From: an uncultured Clostridia bacterium
GTDB taxonomy: Bacteria > Bacillota > Clostridia > TANB77 > CAG-508
Reading direction: 5' to 3'
Assembly: GCA_947599995.1 (NCBI GenBank)
Contig: CANQFW010000009.1
Location: 1-27,973, forward strand
Length of the DNA: 27,973 bases
Positions 1 through 7,623 of this stretch are shown one piece after another. Numbering within the stretch: position 1 is the stretch's first letter; every line of letters starts with the position of its first letter. A program made the translations under genes and the position numbers. The notes under the pieces are model-generated. The model did not search any database, was not told where the DNA came from, and saw nothing but the letters and a program-made list of their open reading frames with translations.

Positions 1-30
1 AAAACCGTTATAGTTCTAGTGATTAAAGTT

Positions 31-81
31 TGGTTGCGGGGGTAAGACTCGAACTTACGACCTTCGGGTTATGAGCCCGAC
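31..81 (-). pseudogene. Stranded 3' half of the host tRNA-fMet gene
   Basis: Read on the minus strand, this carries the anticodon loop, the 3' strand of the anticodon stem, the variable loop, a paired T arm (GTAAG/CTTAC), the acceptor 3' strand CCCCGCA and the encoded CCA (31-33). Upstream of the anticodon arm (position 82 leftward on the gene) the sequence becomes unrelated AT-rich element DNA, so the D arm and acceptor 5' strand are missing. C66 pairs with G7 of the 5' half at 9992-10029, not with A7 of the intact copy at 9727-9802. This half and the 9992-10029 half were therefore one gene. It has no promoter here and cannot give a tRNA alone. Confidence 0.9.
69..81. repeat. Left attachment core (attL)
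   Basis: TTATGAGCCCGAC corresponds to the anticodon loop and 5' anticodon stem of tRNA-fMet. It is repeated exactly at 9992-10004, and a third copy lies inside the intact tRNA at 9765-9777. Flanks differ at the two junctions (g/c here, t/g on the right), so 13 bp is the maximum shared core of the insertion. Its place in the anticodon arm matches one of the usual sites used by tyrosine integrases. Confidence 0.8.
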
Positions 82-183
82 CATTTCCTAGTATTTTTAT
101 ATTTTAAAAATATTATATATTCTTACTCTTGCAACCATTTCGGAAGTATTTAATACTTCGACTTTTTATATAAATTTATCAAT

Positions 184-207
184 GTCCCTTTAATGTCCCT
201 TAAAGTG
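184..207. repeat. Left arm-type repeats, candidate integrase arm sites
   Basis: Two tandem GTCCCTT units lie just past the integrase stop codon. The 18-bp string at 184-201 is repeated exactly at 9831-9848 near the right end. The 15-bp string at 193-207 occurs inverted and exact at 9688-9702. Nearby, 131-147 matches the inverse of 9717-9733 at 16 of 17 positions, and 143-159 is an 8-bp palindrome. This clustering at both ends fits arm-type DNA sites bound by the N-terminal domain of Tn916-like integrases. Binding itself is inferred. Confidence 0.65.
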
Positions 208-211
208 TATT

Positions 212-1472
212 TTAAGTACAGACATTACATTTCATTCCCTTTAAAATCTCAGGTACTATTTGAATATTATTGATAGGTTCTAGCTTTTCAATTTCAGCTT
301 TATTTGTATTTTCATCATATTCAACATAGTAATCCATTGTTGTACTGGCTAAAGCATGACCTAAATATTGTTTTATTTGATTTACAGGTATGTTTACATC
401 GATACATCTTGTTGCAAATAGATGTCTTAATTGATACACACTTAAATGTTTAAAATTATGCCTTTTTAAAATCTTATCAAGTGTGTCCCATAAATAATCG
501 CTACTTAAAGCATGTCCTAGACTATTCATAAAAATATACTCATCTTCTAACTGTTCTTTGCTTGTATAACCCTTTTTGTTTCATAATATATAGCATATAT
601 GTATGCATTAAATTGTTTAACCATTTTTGTAATGGTATATTTCTATAGCTAGATGGTGTTTTCAAGTCTTTTTCTTCAAATGTAGATTCAATTTTTTCAA
701 AATTATCATCATAATAGGTTATTTTCCCATAATTATCTCTTACTTTTACATTAGAATTTTCATAACTGTAATGTTTCCATTTCATACCACCACTTTCTCC
801 TGGTCTAACACCTGTATTCATTATAAAAATGTAGCATAGTCCATTTGTTTCAGAAAGCAATATTTCTATTAATTGTTGTTGCTCTGCAGGTGATATTATA
901 GGTTTCTTTTTCTGTCTTTGTACTTTTGGTGTACGAATTGTTGGAATAGGATTAAATTTTATTATCTTATCTATTTCAGCATCTGTAAATGCCATATTTA
1001 AAATGCTTTTTATTTCCTTTATTGTTTTAGGAGCATATTTTTTAATTTCTTTCTTTTCGTTGCCTGTTGTTAAGTCCGAGAAATATTCTTGAAGAATTAA
1101 CCTATCCAAAGATTGCATAGGATAATTGCCTAAATAGGGAATAATGTTTGTTTTTATTTTTTCAATGTACCCTTGTAGAGTTCTAGGTTTAACAAACGGT
1201 TTTTTATGAATACGAATCCACTTTTTCAGCCATTCTTCTAAGGTTATTTTGTCTTTTTCTACATATTCATTATCGTTTGATTCTTGTTTTGCTTTTATCA
1301 TCTCTTGTACTAGAATTCTCTTATCTTTATTAAATAAAGATATCTGTTTTGATTTTCCATTTACTTTTATTGTTATTCTACCTTCATATCCACCATTTTT
1401 TTGTCTAATAGATCCCATCCCTCTGGTATTCCTTTTTTTCTTTACCGACTGATTTTGTGAAGTTTTTACCAT
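212..1472 (-). pseudogene. int: Tyrosine recombinase (integrase) with a single frameshift
   Basis: This is a site-specific integrase of the phage/ICE type, about 419 residues if repaired. The first part (1472-540) has a basic N-terminus and a beta-rich arm-binding region around GMGSIRQKNGGYEGRI, then the core-binding domain, then the first catalytic arginine in NTGVRPGE. The second part (529-212) has the remaining catalytic boxes: YQLRHLFAT (Arg, His) and LGHALASTTMDYY (His, nucleophile Tyr). The two parts are in different frames. Dropping one base in the run C3T5 at 570-577 (A5G3 on the coding strand) joins them as MKQKGYTSKEQLED. The span is 3n+1 bases, as expected for one extra base. Start chosen at 1472 because GGAGG lies 7 bases before that ATG. 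All catalytic residues are retained, so this is a recent mutation, a slippage site or a sequence error. Confidence 0.9.
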
Positions 1473-1565
1473 AACTTTGCCTCCATTCAATATAGAGAAC
1501 ATTAAAAGTAAAAGCACAATATTTAATATTCTCTATTATATGGCAAATTTTATTGGAAAGCAATG

Positions 1566-1763
1566 TTAAACAAAAAACCTTCCAGAATTTTCATCAAACC
1601 AGTCTTGTAATTTCTTTTTATTAATAACAATTCTTCTTTTAAACTTAATACAAGGAAAATCAGGGTACTTTATTAGTTCACTCATTAAGTTTTTACTAAT
1701 TCCTAACATATTAGCTGCTTCACTAACATTTAAACCTATTTTTTCATTAAAATTTTCATTCAT
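1566..1763 (-). CDS. xis: Excisionase-like small HTH DNA-binding protein
   Basis: This 65-residue protein has a MerR/excisionase-type helix-turn-helix at about residues 10-30 (LNVSEAANMLGISKNLMSEL), a wing segment around PCIKFKRRIVI, and an end LQDWFDENSGRFF typical of HTH_17 family proteins. Such proteins bend DNA at integrase attachment sites and steer recombination toward excision. The gene lies about 90 bases upstream of the integrase in the same direction, the usual xis-int arrangement. GGAAG 8 bases before the ATG supports the start. The excisionase role is inferred from family and position; a transcriptional regulator is possible. Confidence 0.75.
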   Translation of the reverse strand: MNENFNEKIGLNVSEAANMLGISKNLMSELIKYPDFPCIKFKRRIVINKKKLQDWFDENSGRFFV

Positions 1764-2156
1764 TTATATCACTTCCATATATAGATTAGGCACATTTATC
1801 ATAAACTGCCTTATGGAAGGGCAAATTTTTTCGAAACACTATATTATATTTTTTTAATCTTTTTTCCAATCACATCCTTTCTCATGTATAATTTTATACC
1901 CTTTTATTATGAATTTCAATAAGTACGCCTAAAAAAATTTTTTCGTTGATATTTAGGCATTTTTAAGCAATTTTAGTATGGAATTTTTAATTTTTTAGGT
2001 GAATTTCTTATTATTAAAATAGAGTATTTGTATTACAAGAATTTTAACCAAATTTAATAATTATTTAAATAATGTGTCGATAAGGTAGTCTGAAATTAAA
2101 GAAGATAAAAAAATTGATATATGGTTATTTAATGAAATTTATTTTATAGTGTTCGC
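1764..2156. other. Intergenic region without a credible gene
   Basis: No open frame with a ribosome binding site is visible on either strand. It contains a dyad GCCTAAA (1927-1933) / TTTAGGC (1952-1958) followed by a short T run on the plus strand, which is terminator-like but has no obvious gene before it. At 1816-1828 is GAAGGGCAAATTT, which recurs at 9600-9612 upstream of the replication gene. The rest is very AT-rich. Confidence 0.5.
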
Positions 2157-2185
2157 TTGATTTATGATAAAAAAGTAAATATAAT
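2157..2185 (+). promoter_or_regulatory. Promoter of the small toxin gene
   Basis: TTGATT (2157-2162), a 17-base spacer and a perfect TATAAT (2180-2185) form a near-consensus sigma-A promoter. Initiation would be near 2192, giving a leader of about 60 bases before the ATG at 2254. Confidence 0.7.
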
Positions 2186-2253
2186 ACTTTAAGAAGGTGA
2201 GAGAAGCAGAATGTGGCATGTCGTTATCCTACATAAGAGAGGAGGCGGTGCGT

Positions 2254-2406
2254 ATGTTATTAGAACAAGTTTATTTAACATTTATATACATACTTTTTGT
2301 TGAACTTGCAATAGTAACTGTTGTCGCTATTGCCTTATTTGTGGCACTTGTTGTTACAATAAGAAGATTAGACAGCAAAAAAAACACATCTCTGCCTGGC
2401 CGTTAG
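2254..2406 (+). CDS. Small hydrophobic peptide, probable type I (holin-like) toxin
   Basis: This 50-residue peptide has a short start MLLEQVYLTFIYILF, one long hydrophobic stretch (about residues 7-35) and a charged tail RRLDSKKNTSLPGR. A strong GGAGG (2241-2245) sits 8 bases before the ATG. A longer reading from GTG 2197 would have no comparable ribosome binding site and an unrelated polar start. Size, topology and the convergent antisense RNA over its 3' end match type I membrane toxins of Firmicutes (TxpA, BsrG and holin-like toxin families). By analogy it would insert in the cytoplasmic membrane when not repressed. I cannot assign it to a named family from sequence alone. It may stabilise the element in the population. 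Confidence 0.65.
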   Translation: MLLEQVYLTFIYILFVELAIVTVVAIALFVALVVTIRRLDSKKNTSLPGR

Positions 2407-2465
2407 AGATGCATATTTAATATAAATTTTTAATGACCGCCACATCTGTGGTATCTCATCTTTCT
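2380..2465 (-). ncRNA. Antisense RNA, probable type I antitoxin
   Basis: A convergent promoter (TTGACT 2495-2500, 17 bases, TATAAT on the minus strand at 2472-2477) should start RNA near 2465. The transcript would run back over the toxin 3' end. It would stop at a hairpin CATCTCT (2387-2393) / AGAGATG (2405-2411) followed by eight U residues (2377-2384 on the plus strand). The predicted RNA is about 85-90 nt and overlaps the last codons and 3' UTR of the toxin mRNA, with a second small hairpin at CCAC/GTGG near its 5' end. This is the geometry of RatA/SR4-type antitoxins. No expression evidence is available here. Confidence 0.65.
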
Positions 2466-2471
2466 ATAATT

Positions 2472-2500
2472 ATTATATGAAAAATAATTTAAAAAGTCAA
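2472..2500 (-). promoter_or_regulatory. Promoter of the antisense RNA
   Basis: Minus-strand TTGACT, 17-base spacer, TATAAT. It is at least as close to consensus as the toxin promoter, as expected if the antitoxin is in excess. Confidence 0.7.
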
Positions 2501-2587
2501 TATATTGGGCTTTCTTTTTTTATTTCGAAAATAGGAGATTTATTTATGGTAGATAGATTAAAAGTGATTAATTTTTTACAAGTTTCT

Positions 2588-3706
2588 TTAATTACCATTT
2601 AATTCTAGCTTTTTCCCTATATATTGTGTCGCAATCCTATTTTCTGGTTTTACATCGAATATATATAAAACTAATAAAAATATCCATTCCAAAGGTTTCA
2701 TTAATATATATGTAATATCCGCTTGAAATGCAGTATTTATATGTTTAGATAGTGGATAGCCATATTTATCATAGATATATCTTACAAAATAATGAAATTT
2801 AGGTGTTCTCTCTTGTATTAAATCTTCAAAAGCATTTGCAACACATAATTGTCTATTAACTACAATTTTTTCTCCTTTTCTTATTCCCATTCTTATAGGC
2901 TTGACAATGTTTTTATGTCCTCTTAAAGAAACAGTACATAAATAATGTCCATCATAAGTAATTGATGGCGGAGATATTTTCGTTGATAATGTCCAATCGC
3001 TTGTTTCTAAAAATGCTTTTATTGCTTCATCTGGTCTTTGTCCAAACAACACTAATATACATACAAGAATGGCTATAAGTGGTATTGATAAGATAATTGC
3101 AATTATAGGCCAATTATCTATATTATAAAGTAATTTACTACATTTATTTAAAAATTTGCTATTGTATTCTTTTGCTTTTAGATTTTGTTCTTTATATTTT
3201 TTCATAATTTCTATTTCAGCTCTTATACTACATAAAATATAGTTAATAGGAAATATTATTAAATATGGTATCCCTAAAATTGCTAATTCTAGCATATTCT
3301 TGCTTAATTGTATTATAAAAGTTATCATATATATTGAGCATATAAAAATTCCTGACATCGCTCCTACAATCACTAATGGTGGTAATTTTAACTTTTTTAT
3401 TCTTATTAAAACATAAGATATAATTCCTAATAAAAATATTGCTAAAACTGTTGGATAACTCCAAGATGCTATAGGACTATGCACATCTATTTCTCCTCCA
3501 CCAAGTCTTAATGCTACATTATAATCTTCAAACCCACACATAAAATACAATAGTGCAGTTAAAATAATCCCTAATGAAAATGTTAAAATATCAATTAAAT
3601 TTTCTTTTATTTTCTTTTTCTTAAATAGATTTATTATATTCAATAGTGTTAAAATTAATGGAACTATTAAACATATAAAAGCTATTATAATATATAATAT
3701 TGCCAT
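2588..3706 (-). CDS. Polytopic membrane protein of unknown function (DUF6688-like)
   Basis: This 372-residue protein has about six hydrophobic segments. Two are near the N-terminus, three lie between residues about 85 and 160, and one is at about 200-222. A soluble segment follows (GQRPDEAIKAFLETSDWTLS through the conserved-looking DGHYLCTVSLRGHKNIVKP), and another hydrophobic stretch lies near residue 335-350. It resembles the uncharacterised DUF6688 membrane family in my memory; this was not searched. It is the last gene of the minus-strand operon headed by the BlaI-like repressor, 23 bases after the PepSY-like gene, with AAGGGA before its ATG. It may be the effector whose level the sensor controls. 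No catalytic motif is recognised. Confidence 0.65.
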   Translation of the reverse strand: MAILYIIIAFICLIVPLILTLLNIINLFKKKKIKENLIDILTFSLGIILTALLYFMCGFEDYNVALRLGGGEIDVHSPIASWSYPTVLAIFLLGIISYVLIRIKKLKLPPLVIVGAMSGIFICSIYMITFIIQLSKNMLELAILGIPYLIIFPINYILCSIRAEIEIMKKYKEQNLKAKEYNSKFLNKCSKLLYNIDNWPIIAIILSIPLIAILVCILVLFGQRPDEAIKAFLETSDWTLSTKISPPSITYDGHYLCTVSLRGHKNIVKPIRMGIRKGEKIVVNRQLCVANAFEDLIQERTPKFHYFVRYIYDKYGYPLSKHINTAFQADITYILMKPLEWIFLLVLYIFDVKPENRIATQYIGKKLELNGN

Positions 3707-3729
3707 ATTCTATCCCTTCTTATTTATAA

Positions 3730-5022
3730 TTAATCACTAGAATCTCCTGCACCTATAATTTCTCCATTTATAGCATCAACATAGATATATAAGCTTGTTA
3801 ATGGATCATTTTTATCAAATAGTCTTATTTTCCACATAATTTTTCCTTCATATTCCGCATTTTGCCATTCTGCTCTCCAATGAGCAAGTCTACTGATATC
3901 ATCTAAACCCAAAATCAATTCTCCTGAAGTTGATTCATTTTCGCTTTTTCCACTATAAAATTCAGATTTCCAACCTTGATATTGATATTTTTCTTTTTTA
4001 GCCTCTTCTTCAGCTATATCAGATGCTGTTTCTATCGATAGTATTTCTGTTTTTGTATTATTTATATTGGCATAATATTTGCCATCTTGAACATAATATT
4101 CAACCCCGTTTTTATTATTGTTTATAGAAAATTCACTTACATTTAGCTCCTCTGTATTAGTATTAAAATATATACAATTTGTATTAACTACTTTACTTAC
4201 AATAAAAATATTAACTATATATTCATCAAGAAATTTTCCTAATTCGTACTTTATGTTTCCAATATTTTTCTTTATTTCTTTAATTTCGTATCGAGATACT
4301 GTTACAACTACACTTTGTTTGCTAAAATCTATTTTAGGCATTTCTTGATTTGCTTTAAAGTTCAATTTAGTTAATATAGAATTATAATCATCTTCGTTAT
4401 ATTCTATAACCTTTTGATACACTTCTGTTACTTTTGTTTGTGATAAGTTTAAATTAGTTTCGACTTTTGATAACCTATTTTCTGAATTATAATTATATTC
4501 TGTAACAAAATCACATTTCGTTGATATATCTTTTGTCACAGTATCAATTTTTTTTATTAGTTTATCTTTGTTAGTTAAGGAAGTTTGTATTACTTGTCCA
4601 CTATCTGAAAAGCGTTTTATAATACCGATTTCTTTTTCTTCTAACATAAATACATAATTTTTACTTTTGCTATTATAATCAAATTCTATAAAACTACCTT
4701 GATTCTGCATTTGACTTATTTCATCTTCTGAATATACTTTTCCTTCAATAGTATTTGTAATCCTATTATATAATTCAGAATATATTTTGGTATATGCACT
4801 TGTACCTGAATTTATAATTATGTATTCGTTATTTATATTTTTATATATTATTCTATCTGGAGTAGGAAGTATAGTATTTTCATCAACAAAACCTACATTA
4901 TTTTTTTCTAACTTTTCATTTGATATTTCAATTTTAAAGATAAAAAATATAATACTAAATACTACTACTAATAATAAAATATATAATATCATTCTCATAT
5001 TATTTTTATTCTTTACTTCCAT
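3730..5022 (-). CDS. Single-pass membrane protein with extracytoplasmic PepSY-like end
   Basis: A positively charged start, one membrane anchor (about residues 11-30) and a 400-residue exported domain predict an outside-facing protein. The C-terminus (about 385-430, WKIRLFDKNDPLTSLYIYV followed by DAINGEIIGAG) looks like a PepSY repeat. The middle contains EMPKIDFSKQSVVVTVSRYE, closely matching DMPEIDFS...FYSIVITDYSEY of the neighbouring BlaR1-like sensor, so the two proteins share an ectodomain type. It lies 22 bases after the sensor gene. A role in modulating sensing or binding the same cell-surface ligand is inferred. GGAG lies unusually close (2 bases) to the ATG, but no better start is seen. 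Confidence 0.65.
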   Translation of the reverse strand: MEVKNKNNMRMILYILLLVVVFSIIFFIFKIEISNEKLEKNNVGFVDENTILPTPDRIIYKNINNEYIIINSGTSAYTKIYSELYNRITNTIEGKVYSEDEISQMQNQGSFIEFDYNSKSKNYVFMLEEKEIGIIKRFSDSGQVIQTSLTNKDKLIKKIDTVTKDISTKCDFVTEYNYNSENRLSKVETNLNLSQTKVTEVYQKVIEYNEDDYNSILTKLNFKANQEMPKIDFSKQSVVVTVSRYEIKEIKKNIGNIKYELGKFLDEYIVNIFIVSKVVNTNCIYFNTNTEELNVSEFSINNNKNGVEYYVQDGKYYANINNTKTEILSIETASDIAEEEAKKEKYQYQGWKSEFYSGKSENESTSGELILGLDDISRLAHWRAEWQNAEYEGKIMWKIRLFDKNDPLTSLYIYVDAINGEIIGAGDSSD

Positions 5023-5044
5023 TACTCCTTAACCTTTCTAAAAC

Positions 5045-7117
5045 TTATTTTACTCTTACATTTAAAAAATTACTTTCTAGACTTCTATAATTTGGTACTG
5101 CAATAAATACTGCTGGATATTTGAATTTTTCTGAAACATCAAGCCATCCACCTATAGATATGTTTAAATAAGATTTTCCGTTTTTATTTTCAATATCTTT
5201 TATATCTATTGTATTATCCGTATTTGCTCTAACAACTATTATAGCATATATATATTTAAAATCAAACCAAGTTAATTTTGGTGCATTGTAATTGTTCATC
5301 AGTTTTAAATATTCACTATAATCAGTAATAACTATACTATAAAAATTATTTCCTAAATCGTTCCAGTTTGAAAAGTCAATTTCTGGCATATCTTTTGTTA
5401 TTGTAAAGTTCTTTGAAATCATATCTTTCCAATCTGGTGGTATTAACCTAAATGCACTATTAGAAGATTTTTCAACCTTTCTATAGTTTTCATCTTTATA
5501 TTGAAATGATGGCAAATTTTCAATAGTTGAATCTTTTTCTGCAAGTTGCATTTCTTCACTCATATCTTTTTCATTATCTCTTAAATTTCTTGTAACATAT
5601 ATGTTCTCTTTTTCTAAATCTCTTGAAATTTTAATTGATATACATGTTTCGTTTTCATCAAATTTTACTCCATCTTTATAATGAATCAGACTAATATATA
5701 AGCCTTTGTCATCTATATCAATTTTATCAATCGTTAATCCTAACATACTTGTATTTTCAATAGCTGTAATAACCATAAAGTTATTTTCAAAATCTTCTTT
5801 ATTCATATCTAAAATGTTATCCCATCTTGATTTAACTTCGCTATATTCTTCATAATTATTAATTTTTTTATAGTATATGTTGTCTTTATATATCATATCT
5901 TGTGTAAAATCATAATCATCATAAGTACTTTCACTTGTCTTTTTAAAAGATGGCTTAAATGTTTTATATTCATATTTTTTTGATGTTTCTTTGATATTTT
6001 GAATGGAATTTTGCTCTTCAGCTATTATTTTAGAATTAGTATTTTGTGTAAAAAACAATAATATTCCAACTATTATTATAATTATAGATATAATTGTTAT
6101 TAATAATTTATTATTTTTAAATTTTTCTGATAATTTTACCATTTTTATCCTTCTTTCTATATTTTTGCTATCATCTGTAACACATAATAATTTTGCAGTA
6201 TATTTTTCTTCTTGAAATATATTTAAAGAATTTATTAATGTCATACCATATTCTTTTTTCTCATCATTTTTTAATTTATCTAATACCATTTCATCAGTTG
6301 CTAATTCTATGTCTTGTCTTATTCTTTTGAAAAATAGCCATATAAAAGGGTTAAACCAATGTATTATTGTTATTAAAAGCAAAATAGAGTTCAATATTAA
6401 ATCTTTTCTTTTATAATGAGATAATTCATGCATTATAATATATTTTTTTGTTTTATAATCTTGTAATAAAAATTCTTTTGTTATTAAAATTTGGGGTTTA
6501 AATAGTCCTATTATAGATGGCGTTTGTTTGAAATTTTGCATTATAACTTCTACTTTTGACTTTACTCCTATCACATTCTTACATTCTTCAATTAAATTGT
6601 TTAATATTTTGTCATCATATACTCTTCCTTTTATATTCTTCTTTATATTATTATTTCCTGATATTAGTAATATAAAATTTAAAACAATTCCTGTAACCCA
6701 TAAAATAGGAATTATTATATTTAATATTAAATTTTTAAGGTTAATATTATCTGTTTCATTATTTTTTCTTTCTGTTAAAACTTCTTCTGTTGTTTTTTCT
6801 TGTTCTTCGTATTCTTTATCTAATTCTGCACTTTTATTTAATTTAGTATTGTTTGATATATTTTGTATTGGCTCTACTAAACCAGATATACTTATTATTT
6901 TTGTATTTTCATAATTATTTTTAAAGTCAAATTTAAATGGTACTATTAAAGAAAACATTAACAATAACCATATAAAACATTTCCATTTAGGAGAAATTCT
7001 TTTATCTAAAATTTTTCTAATAACTAAAATAAATAATCCTACAAATATTCCTATAATGCTCATATATAATACTTTATAAAATATAGAACTTATAAAATTT
7101 AAAACAAAATTTATCAT
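5045..7117 (-). CDS. BlaR1/MecR1-like M56 sensor metalloprotease with non-penicillin-binding ectodomain
   Basis: This 690-residue membrane protease has N-terminal membrane helices at about 10-35, 45-62 and 128-152, then the zinc motif HELSH (230-234) with a distal glutamate in ELATDE (271-276). A helix at about 240-263 follows. The sequence ERRIKM (321-326) precedes the last helix (338-357), and residues 360-690 are outside the cell. In this family a ligand signal activates the cytoplasmic protease, which leads to cleavage of the paired BlaI repressor. The ectodomain does not look like a class D penicillin sensor: I see no KTG box, and the one S-x-x-K match (YSEVK) falls in a repeat whose second copy lacks it. 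It appears to hold two copies of one domain (about 400-500 and 590-690). The gene is 17 bases after blaI, with GGAAAGGAAG before the ATG. Confidence 0.85.
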   Translation of the reverse strand: MINFVLNFISSIFYKVLYMSIIGIFVGLFILVIRKILDKRISPKWKCFIWLLLMFSLIVPFKFDFKNNYENTKIISISGLVEPIQNISNNTKLNKSAELDKEYEEQEKTTEEVLTERKNNETDNINLKNLILNIIIPILWVTGIVLNFILLISGNNNIKKNIKGRVYDDKILNNLIEECKNVIGVKSKVEVIMQNFKQTPSIIGLFKPQILITKEFLLQDYKTKKYIIMHELSHYKRKDLILNSILLLITIIHWFNPFIWLFFKRIRQDIELATDEMVLDKLKNDEKKEYGMTLINSLNIFQEEKYTAKLLCVTDDSKNIERRIKMVKLSEKFKNNKLLITIISIIIIIVGILLFFTQNTNSKIIAEEQNSIQNIKETSKKYEYKTFKPSFKKTSESTYDDYDFTQDMIYKDNIYYKKINNYEEYSEVKSRWDNILDMNKEDFENNFMVITAIENTSMLGLTIDKIDIDDKGLYISLIHYKDGVKFDENETCISIKISRDLEKENIYVTRNLRDNEKDMSEEMQLAEKDSTIENLPSFQYKDENYRKVEKSSNSAFRLIPPDWKDMISKNFTITKDMPEIDFSNWNDLGNNFYSIVITDYSEYLKLMNNYNAPKLTWFDFKYIYAIIVVRANTDNTIDIKDIENKNGKSYLNISIGGWLDVSEKFKYPAVFIAVPNYRSLESNFLNVRVK

Positions 7118-7134
7118 ACTATTTCTTCCTTTCC

Positions 7135-7512
7135 CTAATCTTCGTCTTGTTCTAAAACATCTATAAGTCTTTTTAACTCATCTTTTGATACTTTTTTATC
7201 TTCAACAAAGTTTAATAATAATCTTTCTGTACTTCCATTAAAAAATTTCTTTAAAAAACTATTGCTTTCTTTAGATAAAAACTTTTTTTGGCTTATTTTA
7301 GGGATATAGACCACTTCTTTTGTATTAACTTTTCTTGATTCTATTGCACCTTTTTGAACTAATCTATGTATCAGTGTTTTTATTGTGTTTTTATTCTTTT
7401 CTTCATTATTACTTAATTCTTCCATTATTGTCATTAAATTGCATTGTTCATTTTTCCATAGTACTTGCATAATTTCTAATTCAGCATCTGTTATATCGTA
7501 TTTTTCTTGCAT
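7135..7512 (-). CDS. blaI: BlaI/MecI/CopY-family transcriptional repressor
   Basis: This winged-helix repressor of about 125 residues starts at MQEKYDITDAELEIMQVLWK, the hallmark N-terminus of the family. The recognition helix region is NTIKTLIHRLVQKGAI, with a C-terminal dimerisation part SFLKKFFNGSTERLLLNFVEDKKVS. Family members hold a promoter shut until the partner BlaR1-type protease cleaves them. The ATG at 7512 is chosen over an upstream GTG because AAGGAG sits 8 bases before it. The gene heads the operon blaI - sensor - PepSY-like - membrane protein. The promoter just upstream is covered by two dyads with TACA/TGTA features, so autoregulation is very likely. No beta-lactamase gene is present, so the regulated output is probably the membrane proteins downstream. 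Confidence 0.88.
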   Translation of the reverse strand: MQEKYDITDAELEIMQVLWKNEQCNLMTIMEELSNNEEKNKNTIKTLIHRLVQKGAIESRKVNTKEVVYIPKISQKKFLSKESNSFLKKFFNGSTERLLLNFVEDKKVSKDELKRLIDVLEQDED

Positions 7513-7523
7513 ATATATCACTC

Positions 7524-7584
7524 CTTCATAAGATTACTTTTGTAATCTTATGAAGAGTTTACATCTGTAATCTTATTTTGTCAA
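7524..7584 (-). promoter_or_regulatory. blaI operon promoter with two repressor dyads
   Basis: On the minus strand, TTGACA (complement at 7579-7584), a 17-base spacer and TAAACT (7556-7561) form the promoter. The first dyad TACA-TC-TGTA (7560-7569) lies between the boxes, touching the -10 element; it is the core pattern of BlaI/MecI operators. The second is a perfect 14-bp inverted repeat CTTCATAAGATTAC (7524-7537) / GTAATCTTATGAAG (7542-7555) across the start site. The string TGTAATCTTAT occurs in both. Repressor bound here would block polymerase directly. Confidence 0.75.
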
Positions 7585-7623
7585 TAGATTTTCAAAAAAA
7601 TTTGCTCCAACTAGCAATAATAT

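Noticed and set aside
540..577. Programmed -1 frameshift in the integrase
   Set aside because: The downstream catalytic boxes are in the +1 frame; a -1 shift at the A run soon meets a stop. One extra base explains the data better.
1927..1958. Terminator of a plus-strand gene
   Set aside because: Stem and T run look plausible, but no plus-strand gene ends before it, so it is only mentioned in the intergenic entry.
2197..2253. N-terminal extension of the small toxin from GTG 2197
   Set aside because: The start at 2254 has GGAGG at proper spacing and gives the expected short hydrophobic peptide; the extension is polar and lies in the leader.
5045..6060. Beta-lactam binding by the sensor through the S-x-x-K match YSEVK
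   Set aside because: The match is isolated, no KTG or SxN box is found, and the equivalent place in the second repeat (YSEYLK) lacks it.
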